A stretch of DNA of 64,000 nt from Verrucomicrobiales bacterium (GTDB lineage Bacteria; Verrucomicrobiota; Verrucomicrobiia; Limisphaerales; J093). A program made the position numbers and the translations under genes. Numbering within the stretch: position 1 is the first letter of the stretch; the number at the start of each line of letters is the position of its first letter. Under the pieces are notes generated by a model that was given only the letters and a program-made list of their open reading frames with translations, was not told the origin of the DNA and made no database searches. Of this stretch, positions 43,359 through 51,493 are shown in pieces. Location of the stretch: the NCBI GenBank assembly GCA_024233305.1, contig JACKPV010000028.1, forward strand, positions 62,001 through 126,000, in the 5' to 3' direction.

Positions 43359-44609
43359 ATGGGTGCATGGCCGATATGGGTTGCCGTTGCCGTCCTGGTT
43401 TTCGCCGGGACGAGCTTCTTTTGCGCCCTGGCGGAGACGGCCCTGTTCACCCTGAGTCACTGGCAGCTGCGGCAGATGGGCACGGCCGAAAGCGAAGCCG
43501 GGAAGCGGGTGCAACGGCTGTTGGAGACGCCGCAGGACCTGCTGGCCACGCTGGCGCTGTGGAACATGGTCGCGCATGCCGGCCTGGTGCTCGTGGCCGC
43601 GCGGTTGATCCTGGTCCGGGACTGGCCGGCCGTGCCCACGCTCGCCGGAGCATTCGTGCTGACCCTGATGGGAGGCGAGGTGGTGCCGAAAACCCTCGCG
43701 GTGCGCGCGCCGGATTTCTGGGCGCGGCGCGTGGGCTGGAGCCTGGGCTGGCTGATGCGACTGAGCCTGCCGGTGCGCCAACTGGCCCAACAGACCACCG
43801 GTCGAATTCTGAAAACCGTCCTCCAGGGACGTCCGAAGCCCGGTGACACCAGCGATGCCGAATATGCCGAACTGCTCGATCTGGCCTACCAACAGGGCGC
43901 CCTCGGAGAGGCCGGGCGCGACATCATCCTCAAGATCGTCACGCTGGACCAGTGCATGGCCCGCGACGTGATGCGGCCCCGGGCGCAGATGATCGTCCTG
44001 GAGGACGAGACGCCGGTTCCCGAAATGCTGACGGCCGCCCGGCGGCTGGGCCATTCCCGGATCCCGTTGTACGACGAGAGCCCGGACACCATCGTGGGGA
44101 TCCTCAACACCCGGAAGCTCCTGTTGAACCCCGAAGCTGACCTGTCGGAAGCGGTCGAGTTTCCGTCGTTCGTCCCCGATTCGATCAACCTCCTCCGGTT
44201 GCTGAAGAGCCTCCAGAAGCAGCGCCGGGGCATGGCCATCGTGCTGGACGAATACGGATCCGCCGCGGGCCTGGTGACCACCGAGGACATCCTGGGCGCC
44301 CTGATCGGCCGCCGCGGCGGTCCCGGCAGAGAACCCGGCGCCGTGCTCGAACGCCGCGACGAACAAACCTGGGAGGTCAGCGGGGTGGTGCGGGTGGACG
44401 ATTTCCGCCGGCACTGCCCGGAACTCGGGGAGGTGGAGGAAGTGGACACCTTGGGAGGATTGCTGGTTTCGCTGGCGGGGGTCGTACCCGCGCGCGGCGC
44501 CAGCGTCACCTTCGGCAATCTCCGGCTCAAGGCGCTTGACGTCGACCAGCGGCGGGTACGGCGGCTCGAGGTCAAGGTCTTGAACCGGAAAGGAGCGGCC
44601 CGGCGATGA
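43359..44609 (+). CDS. CNNM/CorC-type membrane protein with CBS pair (1 of 3)
   Basis: 416 residues from the ATG at 43359. The N-terminal CNNM (DUF21) transmembrane domain occupies residues ~1-160 (AETALFTLSHWQLRQM, MGGEVVPKTLAVRAP). A CBS pair follows near 200-320 (GHSRIPLYDESPDTIVGIL, LDEYGSAAGLVTTEDIL), then a CorC_HlyC transporter-associated domain near 335-410. Family members are implicated in Mg2+ or Na+/Mg2+ transport and acid or cobalt resistance. It overlaps the next gene by 4 bases and heads a three-gene run of the same family. Confidence 0.9.
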   Translation: MGAWPIWVAVAVLVFAGTSFFCALAETALFTLSHWQLRQMGTAESEAGKRVQRLLETPQDLLATLALWNMVAHAGLVLVAARLILVRDWPAVPTLAGAFVLTLMGGEVVPKTLAVRAPDFWARRVGWSLGWLMRLSLPVRQLAQQTTGRILKTVLQGRPKPGDTSDAEYAELLDLAYQQGALGEAGRDIILKIVTLDQCMARDVMRPRAQMIVLEDETPVPEMLTAARRLGHSRIPLYDESPDTIVGILNTRKLLLNPEADLSEAVEFPSFVPDSINLLRLLKSLQKQRRGMAIVLDEYGSAAGLVTTEDILGALIGRRGGPGREPGAVLERRDEQTWEVSGVVRVDDFRRHCPELGEVEEVDTLGGLLVSLAGVVPARGASVTFGNLRLKALDVDQRRVRRLEVKVLNRKGAARR

Positions 44610-45586
44610 CCGCAGCGCTGCTCATCGGGCTCGCCTTCCTGCTCAGCCTGAGTGTGAGTTTCGCCCTGTCCGGGATGGAAGCCGGCATGCTGTCGGTCAA
44701 CCACCTGCGACTGCGGCGATGGATGCGGGAGGGCAACCCGGCCGCCCGCCGGTTGTACACCTGTCTGCAGAATCCCGAACGGTTCCTCTGGACGATCCTG
44801 GTGGGGAACGTGCTGGCGAACTTCTTCGTGCTGACGCTCGCGTTCTTTCTGCTGCACGCCGGGCTGGGTGGCGGCCGGACCTGGCTGGCCGGATGCCTGG
44901 GGGTCACCTTTCTCCTCTATGCCCTCGTGGACCTGCTCCCGAAAATGCTGTTCCGCTCGCTCCCCACCCGCTTGTCGCTGGCTTTTTCCCGTTTCCACGG
45001 CTGGATTTCACTCGCCCTTGGACCGGTGGTGGCGCCGGTCACCTGGCTGGCCAACGTCCTCCTGCGGTTGACCGGCGGGCGGCGGTTCACGGGCCGGATG
45101 TTCGGCAACCTCGAGGAACTCCGCCTCGTGATGCAGGAGTCCGGCGGTGCCCTCACCACCGAGGAGCGCTCGATGATCAACCGCGTGCTCGATCTGCAGG
45201 GCATGACGGCGGGCGGCCTGACGGTCCCGCTCGACCAGGCGACCTGCGTCGCACCGGATACCACCGTCAGCGAGATCCTGAACATCTTCCGCCGGGAACC
45301 CTTCGGCCGCCTGCCGGTGCGGGATCGCGAGTCCGGCCGGGTGCTCGGCTACGTGAGCCTGCGGGCCATGCTGTACGGCCCCGAACAACCCGGCGACCGC
45401 CCGGCGGGCGAGGTGATGCTGCCCGTGCTCCACCTGCAGGAGACCGACCTCATCGAGCAGGCCCTCCGCCGGTTCCGCCGCTCGGGACAGCGGCTGGCCA
45501 TCGTGCTCGACCGCCACCACCAGGAGATCGGCATCCTGACCCTCGAAGACATCCTCCGTCACATCTTCGGACGCCTGCCCTTGTGA
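44606..45586 (+). CDS. CNNM-type membrane protein with CBS pair, short form (2 of 3)
   Basis: 326 residues. CNNM transmembrane domain (SGMEAGMLSVNHLRLRRWM, LLPKMLFRSLPTRLSL), then two CBS-like motifs (FGRLPVRDRESGRVLGYVSL, IVLDRHHQEIGILTLEDIL). Unlike its neighbours it ends after the CBS region and lacks the C-terminal CorC_HlyC domain. The ATG overlaps the preceding stop (ATGA), and the next gene begins 1 base after its stop. The missing domain suggests it works as a partner of the longer paralogues. Confidence 0.88.
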   Translation: MTAALLIGLAFLLSLSVSFALSGMEAGMLSVNHLRLRRWMREGNPAARRLYTCLQNPERFLWTILVGNVLANFFVLTLAFFLLHAGLGGGRTWLAGCLGVTFLLYALVDLLPKMLFRSLPTRLSLAFSRFHGWISLALGPVVAPVTWLANVLLRLTGGRRFTGRMFGNLEELRLVMQESGGALTTEERSMINRVLDLQGMTAGGLTVPLDQATCVAPDTTVSEILNIFRREPFGRLPVRDRESGRVLGYVSLRAMLYGPEQPGDRPAGEVMLPVLHLQETDLIEQALRRFRRSGQRLAIVLDRHHQEIGILTLEDILRHIFGRLPL

Positions 45587-45587
45587 G

Positions 45588-46916
45588 ATGAGCTGGGACG
45601 CCGTCATCGCGCTCTTGTTGAAGATCCTCGCGGTCGCCGCACTCGTGCTGCTGAACGGGTTCTTCGTCGCCGCGGAATTCGCGCTGGTGAAGATCCGGGA
45701 AACCCAGCTGGACACGCTGATCGCCCAGGGGCGGCGGGCGGCGCGCATCACGCGGCGGGTATTGCGCAATCTGGATTCATCGCTGAGCGCCTGCCAACTC
45801 GGCATCACCCTGGCGAGCCTGGCCCTGGGCTGGGTCGGCGAGCCCATCTTCAGCGCGCTGCTGCATCCCCTGTGGGAATGGAGCGGCTTCACCGATCCGG
45901 CCCGCGAGCACCTGCGCGAAACGGTGGCGGTGGTGGTGGGGTTCTCGGCGATCACCTTCCTGCACATCACCGCCGGAGAACAGGCACCCAAATGGCTGGC
46001 CATCCAGAAGCCCCTGCCAACCTCGCTCGTGGTGGCGCGTCCCCTCGAATGGTTTCACCGGATCTCGTATCCCTTCATCTGGCTGCTGAACCACGCTTCC
46101 CTCTGGTTGCTCCGCCGCCTTGGGTTGCAGATGGTGGGCGAGCACGACCTCGCCCACAGCGAGGACGAACTGCGGTTGCTGCTCGCCGCCGGCGCCCGTC
46201 GCACAGGTGCCACCGCCCTCGGACGCGCCATCGTGCTCAACGCCTTCGACCTCCGGCGCCGGATCGCCCGCGAGGTCATGCAGCCGCGGCGCGAGATCGT
46301 CGGGTTCGACGTGGCGGACCCGATCGAAAGCTGCCTGGCGCTCGCCGAGCAGACGCGGTTCTCGCGTTTCCCGCTCTTCGAGGACGGCGACCTGGATCGG
46401 ACCGTGGGGGTGGTGCATGTAAAGGACCTTTACACCCGGCGGCATCAGGCGCAGGTCGCGGCGGACCTGCTGCCCGTCGCGCGCGAGATCATCTACGTGC
46501 CGGAGACGGCCCGGCTCGAGCAACTGCTCGAACTCTTCCTCGAACGCCGGCTGCATTTCGGCATCGTGGTGGACGAATACGGCAGCACCGAAGGCATGGT
46601 GACCCTCGAAAACATCCTCGAGGAGTTGGTCGGGCAGATTCAGGACGAGTTCGATCAGGAACAGCCGCTGCTCCAGGCCCGGGGCGAGGGGGTCTGGGAG
46701 ATTGACGGCGCCCTGCCCGTGCATGAACTGGAGGAGTTGCTCGGACGACCGATCCAGGAGGAGGGATTGTCCACCGTGAGCGGCCTCGTCACGCAGCGAC
46801 TCGGCGGATTTCCCGCCCGGGGAGATTCCCTCATGCTAGGCGACCACCAACTCGAAGTGCTGCAGACCAGCGGTCCGCGCGTCACCCGTCTGCGTCTGAC
46901 CCGTCCTCCGAATTAA
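45588..46916 (+). CDS. CNNM/CorC-type membrane protein with CBS pair (3 of 3)
   Basis: 442 residues. CNNM domain with the motif NGFFVAAEFALVKIRETQLD near 22-42 and LGWVGEPIFSALL near 85. A CBS pair follows (RFSRFPLFEDGDLDRTVGVV, VVDEYGSTEGMVTLENILEE), then a full CorC_HlyC domain (WEIDGALPVHELEELLG to the C-terminus). It is the most canonical of the three. Sequence divergence between the three indicates ancient paralogy. Its last 35 bases overlap, convergently, the end of the carotenoid-type gene on the other strand. Confidence 0.92.
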   Translation: MSWDAVIALLLKILAVAALVLLNGFFVAAEFALVKIRETQLDTLIAQGRRAARITRRVLRNLDSSLSACQLGITLASLALGWVGEPIFSALLHPLWEWSGFTDPAREHLRETVAVVVGFSAITFLHITAGEQAPKWLAIQKPLPTSLVVARPLEWFHRISYPFIWLLNHASLWLLRRLGLQMVGEHDLAHSEDELRLLLAAGARRTGATALGRAIVLNAFDLRRRIAREVMQPRREIVGFDVADPIESCLALAEQTRFSRFPLFEDGDLDRTVGVVHVKDLYTRRHQAQVAADLLPVAREIIYVPETARLEQLLELFLERRLHFGIVVDEYGSTEGMVTLENILEELVGQIQDEFDQEQPLLQARGEGVWEIDGALPVHELEELLGRPIQEEGLSTVSGLVTQRLGGFPARGDSLMLGDHQLEVLQTSGPRVTRLRLTRPPN

Positions 46917-47790
46917 CCGTCCCCTGCCCGGCCCGCCACCCGGCCCATGCGCCGGCTCCGACACCGGCGAGGATCAGCAGACCAAACAGACCGGCCGACC
47001 AAAGCCCGCCCCGCAGGTTCCCGAACGTGAACCACGCCACCAGCAACAGCCAGAGCCCAGGGGCATGCAGGGTGAGCGGCATCGGGATGGGCCGCTTTGG
47101 CAGCAACCAAGGGGTGGCGAGGGTGATCATGCAAGCTCCGGCGAGAAGCCAGACCACGTAACTCCCCCACGGCGCTCCGTGCCAGGACGGCCCGCTCAAC
47201 TCGGGCCAGGACCACCACCCCCGGGCTCCGACGGCAAAGGGATCCAACGCCAGCAACGCCAGCACCAGCAAGACGCTCGTGGCGCTCACCAGATGGTAGC
47301 CATAGAACTGATCCCGCCGCCAGGGACGCAGGACCAAGCGCGCCGTTTCCCGACTCATCAGCACCAGCGCGACCCAGAGGAAGGGCAACCCGAGCGGCAC
47401 CAAGCCGAGCAGCCGCGGGCCCAGGGCTGCGGTGTACTCGACCCTCCCCAGAGGCACCCCGGTCTTGGCCGACATGGCCATCACCAGCGTAATCGCCCCG
47501 AGAAGCACGACACTCCCACCGACAACGTTCTGCATCGGCAGGCGCTGCAGCAGGATCGCCCCGGCCGTCCCCGCCGCCACCAAGCACCCCACAGCCTCCA
47601 TCCATCCCAACGCCGGCGGCAGAGACACCCCGATCAACGCGAACGCGGCCAGGAGTCCCACCGTCACCGCGCAAACCGTGAGCCCCAAATCCGCTGCGCG
47701 CTGCCCCCAGGAAGGTGGTTGCCGCCGACGCTGCCGTCGCGCCCCCTGCCCCCCGCCCGGAGGCGGAAGCTCCTGTGAGATTCCCGGCAT
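46882..47790 (-). CDS. Carotenoid biosynthesis-type integral membrane protein (CruF/DUF422-like)
   Basis: 302 residues from the ATG at 47790. About seven or eight hydrophobic helices. Family-like phrases are VEYTAALGPRLLGLVPLGLPFLW near 125, SATSVLLVLALLALDPFAVG near 180 and WWSWPELSGPSWHGAPWGSYV near 205. These match the carotenoid-biosynthesis (CruF-like hydratase) membrane family rather than a transporter. The N-terminal 45 residues are Gly/Arg-rich and probably not membrane-embedded. No other carotenoid gene is nearby, which weakens the pathway assignment. The 3' end overlaps the CNNM gene convergently by 35 bases. It lies 50 bases downstream of the Gfo/Idh/MocA gene's stop. Confidence 0.62.
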   Translation of the reverse strand: MPGISQELPPPGGGQGARRQRRRQPPSWGQRAADLGLTVCAVTVGLLAAFALIGVSLPPALGWMEAVGCLVAAGTAGAILLQRLPMQNVVGGSVVLLGAITLVMAMSAKTGVPLGRVEYTAALGPRLLGLVPLGLPFLWVALVLMSRETARLVLRPWRRDQFYGYHLVSATSVLLVLALLALDPFAVGARGWWSWPELSGPSWHGAPWGSYVVWLLAGACMITLATPWLLPKRPIPMPLTLHAPGLWLLLVAWFTFGNLRGGLWSAGLFGLLILAGVGAGAWAGWRAGQGTVNSEDGSDADG

Positions 47791-47840
47791 GCGAAGGCGC
47801 TGGCAGCGCGGGGTGAGAACGGCGCCTGACTTCGGGAACG

Positions 47841-49229
47841 TCAGAAACCGGCCATCTCCCAGCCGGACCGATACCGGCGGCGCAACAACCGATCCGCCCC
47901 GGCGTGATTCGTAATCCGCGCCGGCGCCGCTTCCCACCGCAACTCGACGTCCGGCACACGAACGGCAACCGTCCCCAGCAGGATCGCCTCCGTCATCGGA
48001 CCGGTCTGCCCGAAGTGCGATTCGCACATCTGCCCTCCGAGACAGGCATCGAGGAAATGGTGATAGTGGTTTCGCGGCTCGAATTTCGGCCGGCGAACGT
48101 CCTTGAAGCGTTCCTCGGGCAGCAGCAGGGGCGTGCCGTCAAGCCACGTCAGCAACGCACCGTCCGTGCCGATGATCATGGCCGATTCGGCGGGGTAATC
48201 CTCGACCCCGTAGCGCTCGCGGATGTGCCGCGGGGGATAGAACGCGCCGTCCGCCCATTCGACCGTCCAGTCCTCGCCGCCCGTGAACCGGTTGCCGGGA
48301 AAGGTCCAGGTGATCCGGTTCGCCTGGGGCCAGGTGTCGGCGCGTCGCTCCCGTGATTCCTGCCAGGATGCCTGCACCTCCGCCGTCACCGCTTTCGGCG
48401 GCTGCATGTCCAACCCTTTCCATACCGCGTCGAAAATGTGGCATCCGATATCCCCCGACCAGCCGGTGCCAAAATCCTGCCACGCCCGCCATTTGGTGGG
48501 ATGATAGATGTCGGGGGCAAAGGGGCGCTCGGGCGCGGTCCCCAGCCATAAGTCCCACGCCAGCGAATCCGGAGGCGGCGCGCCCAGCGCCGGCCGCGGG
48601 CCGGGCAGGCGATAGTTCTCCACCGCGCCAGGGCGGTTCGCGGAGAGAAAGACCTTTTCGATCCGCCCGATGCGTCCCTGTTTCAGCCACATCGCCGCCG
48701 TCCGATCACAACTGCCCGAAGCCAACTGCGTCCCCAACTGCGTGATCACCCCGCGCGCCTGGGCCGCCTGCGTCAGCGCCCGGACCTCCGCCACGTCGTG
48801 GCACATCGGCTTCTGACAATACACGTGCTTGCCGCGGTCAATCGCCGACCGCGCGATGGCGTAGTGCATGTGGTCGGGAACGGTGACGTTTACCGAGTCG
48901 ATCCGGTCCCCCTCCGAAGCCAGGAGTTCGCGCCAGTCGCGGTAGGTCCGCGCGCCGGGCACGGCTTCGGCGGCGCGTTGCAGATGGTTGGCATCGACGT
49001 CGCACAAGGCGACCACGCGCGTCCGGGGATGCCCCAGGAAGTTCTGCAGGTCCACCCACCCCATCCCGCCCACTCCGATGCAGGCGTGGTGGAGCACGTC
49101 GCCTCCCGCGTTCGCGCCGTTCACCGACCGGGCTGCGAACGGGGCCACCACGGCCCCGAGACCGGTTCGCGCCAGAAAGGACCTTCGCGAAAGCCCGCCG
49201 GTGACCGGGCTTGGTCGTGGTTTGGACAT
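47841..49229 (-). CDS. Tat-exported Gfo/Idh/MocA-family oxidoreductase
   Basis: 462 residues. A twin-arginine signal, LSRRSFLARTGLGAVVAPFA, is near residues 13-32. The Rossmann N-terminal domain starts HHACIGVGGMGWVDL; the family KP motif is VYCQKPMCHDVAEV, followed by a C-terminal domain with GTGWSGDIGCHIFD. Dehydrogenase families of this kind act on sugars, inositols and related molecules. Exported, Tat-dependent members are greatly expanded in PVC bacteria and presumably carry bound NAD(P). The substrate is unknown. It is transcribed towards the carotenoid-type gene and 50 bases from it. Confidence 0.9.
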   Translation of the reverse strand: MSKPRPSPVTGGLSRRSFLARTGLGAVVAPFAARSVNGANAGGDVLHHACIGVGGMGWVDLQNFLGHPRTRVVALCDVDANHLQRAAEAVPGARTYRDWRELLASEGDRIDSVNVTVPDHMHYAIARSAIDRGKHVYCQKPMCHDVAEVRALTQAAQARGVITQLGTQLASGSCDRTAAMWLKQGRIGRIEKVFLSANRPGAVENYRLPGPRPALGAPPPDSLAWDLWLGTAPERPFAPDIYHPTKWRAWQDFGTGWSGDIGCHIFDAVWKGLDMQPPKAVTAEVQASWQESRERRADTWPQANRITWTFPGNRFTGGEDWTVEWADGAFYPPRHIRERYGVEDYPAESAMIIGTDGALLTWLDGTPLLLPEERFKDVRRPKFEPRNHYHHFLDACLGGQMCESHFGQTGPMTEAILLGTVAVRVPDVELRWEAAPARITNHAGADRLLRRRYRSGWEMAGF

Positions 49230-49595
49230 GCCCCCTGTCTAGCAAGCGCCGGGGCGGATGCAAGCGGTTTCATGCTCCGCTCAGCCCGCACCAGCCGGGC
49301 CAATCCCCGAACGCGGGGTCAACAATGCGCGACGTACAACAGCACCGTGCGCGTGGCGTCGCCGCACGGCGTGGAGCGGCAGGTGGGGGATAGCCCCCAG
49401 CACGGCCACCGACCCCGCCCCGGGACTTGGGGCCACCTCCCCACCTCCCCTGCCCCGCCCGCGGATCCGCCGCGTGCACAATCCTGCAAAACGTCCTGCC
49501 GCCAAATGAGTTGGACTCGAACGCCGCGCGCTGGCATGCTCCCTGCCTTACGGTCGGGTCGAAGGAAGTCGAGTTGAACGACAGAGATAAACACG
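49230..49595. other. Gene-free spacer between divergent genes
   Basis: 366 bases separating the Tat oxidoreductase from the exported coiled-coil gene. It contains runs of C and G (CCCCGCCCCGGGA near 49420) but no REP palindrome. A weak TTGGAC (49510) with CATGCT 18 bases on could be a promoter for the plus-strand operon; I do not call it firmly. Confidence 0.4.
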
Positions 49596-50165
49596 ATGAA
49601 AACCATGAAGACGAAGAACTGGATCGCCCTGACCATCGTCACGGCAATGTCCTTCGGGGCGGCCGTTGCTTGGGCGGGGGAGGATCCCGGAACGGGTGAC
49701 GGCACAGACCCGGTCATTGAGGAACCGACGGATCCCGGCACCCCGCCGGACACGGAAAACCCCGGAAAGCCCGGCAAGCCGGAAACCCCGGTGCAGGCCG
49801 GAAAACCGGATGACGTCGGCAAACCCGACAAGCCGGAGAAACCGGAGAAGCCCGAGCGTCCTTCGCCCGCCGTGCCCGACGAGATCAAACAGATGGTGAA
49901 AGAAGCCCTCGAGGCGCGAAAGGCGTTCATGCGGGAGCAGAGCGAGCTCCTGAAGCAATGGAAGGCGGCGGAGCAGGACAACCGCGAACAAATCCGGCAG
50001 CAGCTCCGCGAACAACTCGAGCAGTTCCTCGAGGAACAGAAGCAGAAGCGGGAGCAGCTGCATGTCCGCCTGCAGGAGATGCGGCAGGAGTTCAAGAACC
50101 AGCGGGATGCATTGCTTGATGCGGCGCAGGATCAGGCACGGGAACGGGCCGGGCGGGATCGCTGA
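49596..50165 (+). CDS. Exported Pro/Lys-rich linker plus coiled-coil protein, unknown function
   Basis: 189 residues. Signal peptide (NWIALTIVTAMSFGAAVAWA). Residues ~30-90 are a low-complexity Pro/Lys/Glu/Gly linker with repeated GKP and EKP units (NPGKPGKPETP, KPEKPEKPERP). Residues ~95-180 form an uninterrupted, highly charged coiled coil (ALEARKAFMREQSELLKQWK, then REQIRQQLREQLEQFLEEQK). I do not recognise the family. Such proteins may span the periplasm or peptidoglycan. The next gene encodes an outer-membrane-type barrel and starts 5 bases later, so the two may work together. Confidence 0.75.
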   Translation: MKTMKTKNWIALTIVTAMSFGAAVAWAGEDPGTGDGTDPVIEEPTDPGTPPDTENPGKPGKPETPVQAGKPDDVGKPDKPEKPEKPERPSPAVPDEIKQMVKEALEARKAFMREQSELLKQWKAAEQDNREQIRQQLREQLEQFLEEQKQKREQLHVRLQEMRQEFKNQRDALLDAAQDQARERAGRDR

Positions 50166-50170
50166 GTCGC

Positions 50171-51472
50171 TTGACCAACCTCCCCCATTCCAACGGGTCA
50201 TCGGGCCGGACGCCGTGCGCGGCATCCGGCCCGATCCTCTTTCGCGCGGTCCGGGCCGCGGCGATGGTGCTGCTCAGCCTGTCGGTCCGGATGTCCGCCG
50301 GCCCGCCCCTGACCGCCCCGGGAGAAGAGCCGCCGGACGATGCCACGTTTGACGCCCTGCTCCTGGAGCAGATTGAACAACTGGACCAGCTGGGTGAAAT
50401 CCCCGACGCCGACCTCGCGGAGCTGCTCGCCGAACCGACGCCCCGGATCCGGTCCTGGGATTACAGCGCCAGCGTCCGGCTTGCCGCCGGCCACAATGAC
50501 AACGTGGTCCTGAGCGCCACCCACCCCGAACCCAGTGGCTTCTGGCTGACCGGTATCGATGCCTTCCTCTTCCGCATGCCCGTCGATGGCCGGGAGTTCA
50601 GCCTGATGTTCATGGGGGATGATGTGCGCTATTTCTCCTCCCCCAGCGCCGACAAGGACCAGCTCTTCCTGACCGTCGCGCAGATCGGACAACGGACAGA
50701 AAACGGATTTGAAAGCGGCTTCGAGCTGCAGCACGTCTACCAGGATCAGATCCTGGACGCCTCCGCCACCGAGTTCGAACTCTTCGCCGTCCGCGCCCAG
50801 GGCCACGGGCTCACTGGAGCGCCCCGCTTCGCCGCCAACCTGGCCCCCGGCCTGCGACTGCGACTCGACCTCCCCGCCACTCGCCAATGGTACCGAAGTC
50901 CGCTCGACAGCTTCTGGGAAGCCGGCCCCCGGATGGAACTGGAACGTTCGCTCGCCGACGGGTCCGGCAAACTCAGCGCCGGTTTCGCCGCGCTCTGGCG
51001 ACCCTACGATTCCCGCCCGCAGACCTCGCTTGACGGTTTCCAGGCGCCCGGCACCAACCTCCGCTATCAGCGAAACCGGGTGCACGCGGGCTGGCAGCAG
51101 CGCTGGGATGCTGCCCGACGCTGGCAGACCTCATGCAAGCTGGCTTACGACCGCAACACCGACAACGGATCGGGCTATTTCGACTACGACCGCTATCACG
51201 CCGCCGTCCAGCTCGCCTTTCGCACCGATCAGTGGGAGGCCCGGCTGCGGGGCACGGCAAGCTACTACGCCTACGACAACCAGCCGGCCAGCCTGGAAGA
51301 CCCCGCCATGCGCCGCAAGACCGGACTCGCCGTCGAAGTGCATCTGGCGCGCTCGCTGTCGCGGCGGGTGCGCCTCTACGCCGATTACGCGCGTGAAGAG
51401 TCGCTGGCCAACCAGCCGCTCGAGGAATACTCTGTCAACAAAGTCCTGGCCGGGATCGAGGTCGAATTCTGA
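50171..51472 (+). CDS. Predicted outer-membrane beta-barrel protein
   Basis: 433 residues from a TTG at 50171; an ATG at 50264 is an alternative but leaves a short signal peptide without positive residues. From about residue 95 the protein alternates short aromatic beta-strands and turns (SWDYSASVRLAAGHNDNVVL, SGFELQHVYQDQIL, GKLSAGFAALWRPYDSRPQT) and ends in a strand terminating with F (VNKVLAGIEVEF), the C-terminal barrel signature. It resembles surface-exposed barrels of unknown function seen in PVC and Bacteroidota. It lies between the coiled-coil gene and a histidine kinase, all on one strand with tiny gaps. Confidence 0.75.
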   Translation: MTNLPHSNGSSGRTPCAASGPILFRAVRAAAMVLLSLSVRMSAGPPLTAPGEEPPDDATFDALLLEQIEQLDQLGEIPDADLAELLAEPTPRIRSWDYSASVRLAAGHNDNVVLSATHPEPSGFWLTGIDAFLFRMPVDGREFSLMFMGDDVRYFSSPSADKDQLFLTVAQIGQRTENGFESGFELQHVYQDQILDASATEFELFAVRAQGHGLTGAPRFAANLAPGLRLRLDLPATRQWYRSPLDSFWEAGPRMELERSLADGSGKLSAGFAALWRPYDSRPQTSLDGFQAPGTNLRYQRNRVHAGWQQRWDAARRWQTSCKLAYDRNTDNGSGYFDYDRYHAAVQLAFRTDQWEARLRGTASYYAYDNQPASLEDPAMRRKTGLAVEVHLARSLSRRVRLYADYAREESLANQPLEEYSVNKVLAGIEVEF

Positions 51473-51493
51473 GCCGGCCGGACGGGCGGCATC

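Noticed and set aside
41840..43846. 668-residue plus-strand frame opposite the lipase and running into the CNNM gene
   Set aside because: Composition is an antisense shadow; the lipase and CNNM proteins explain both ends.
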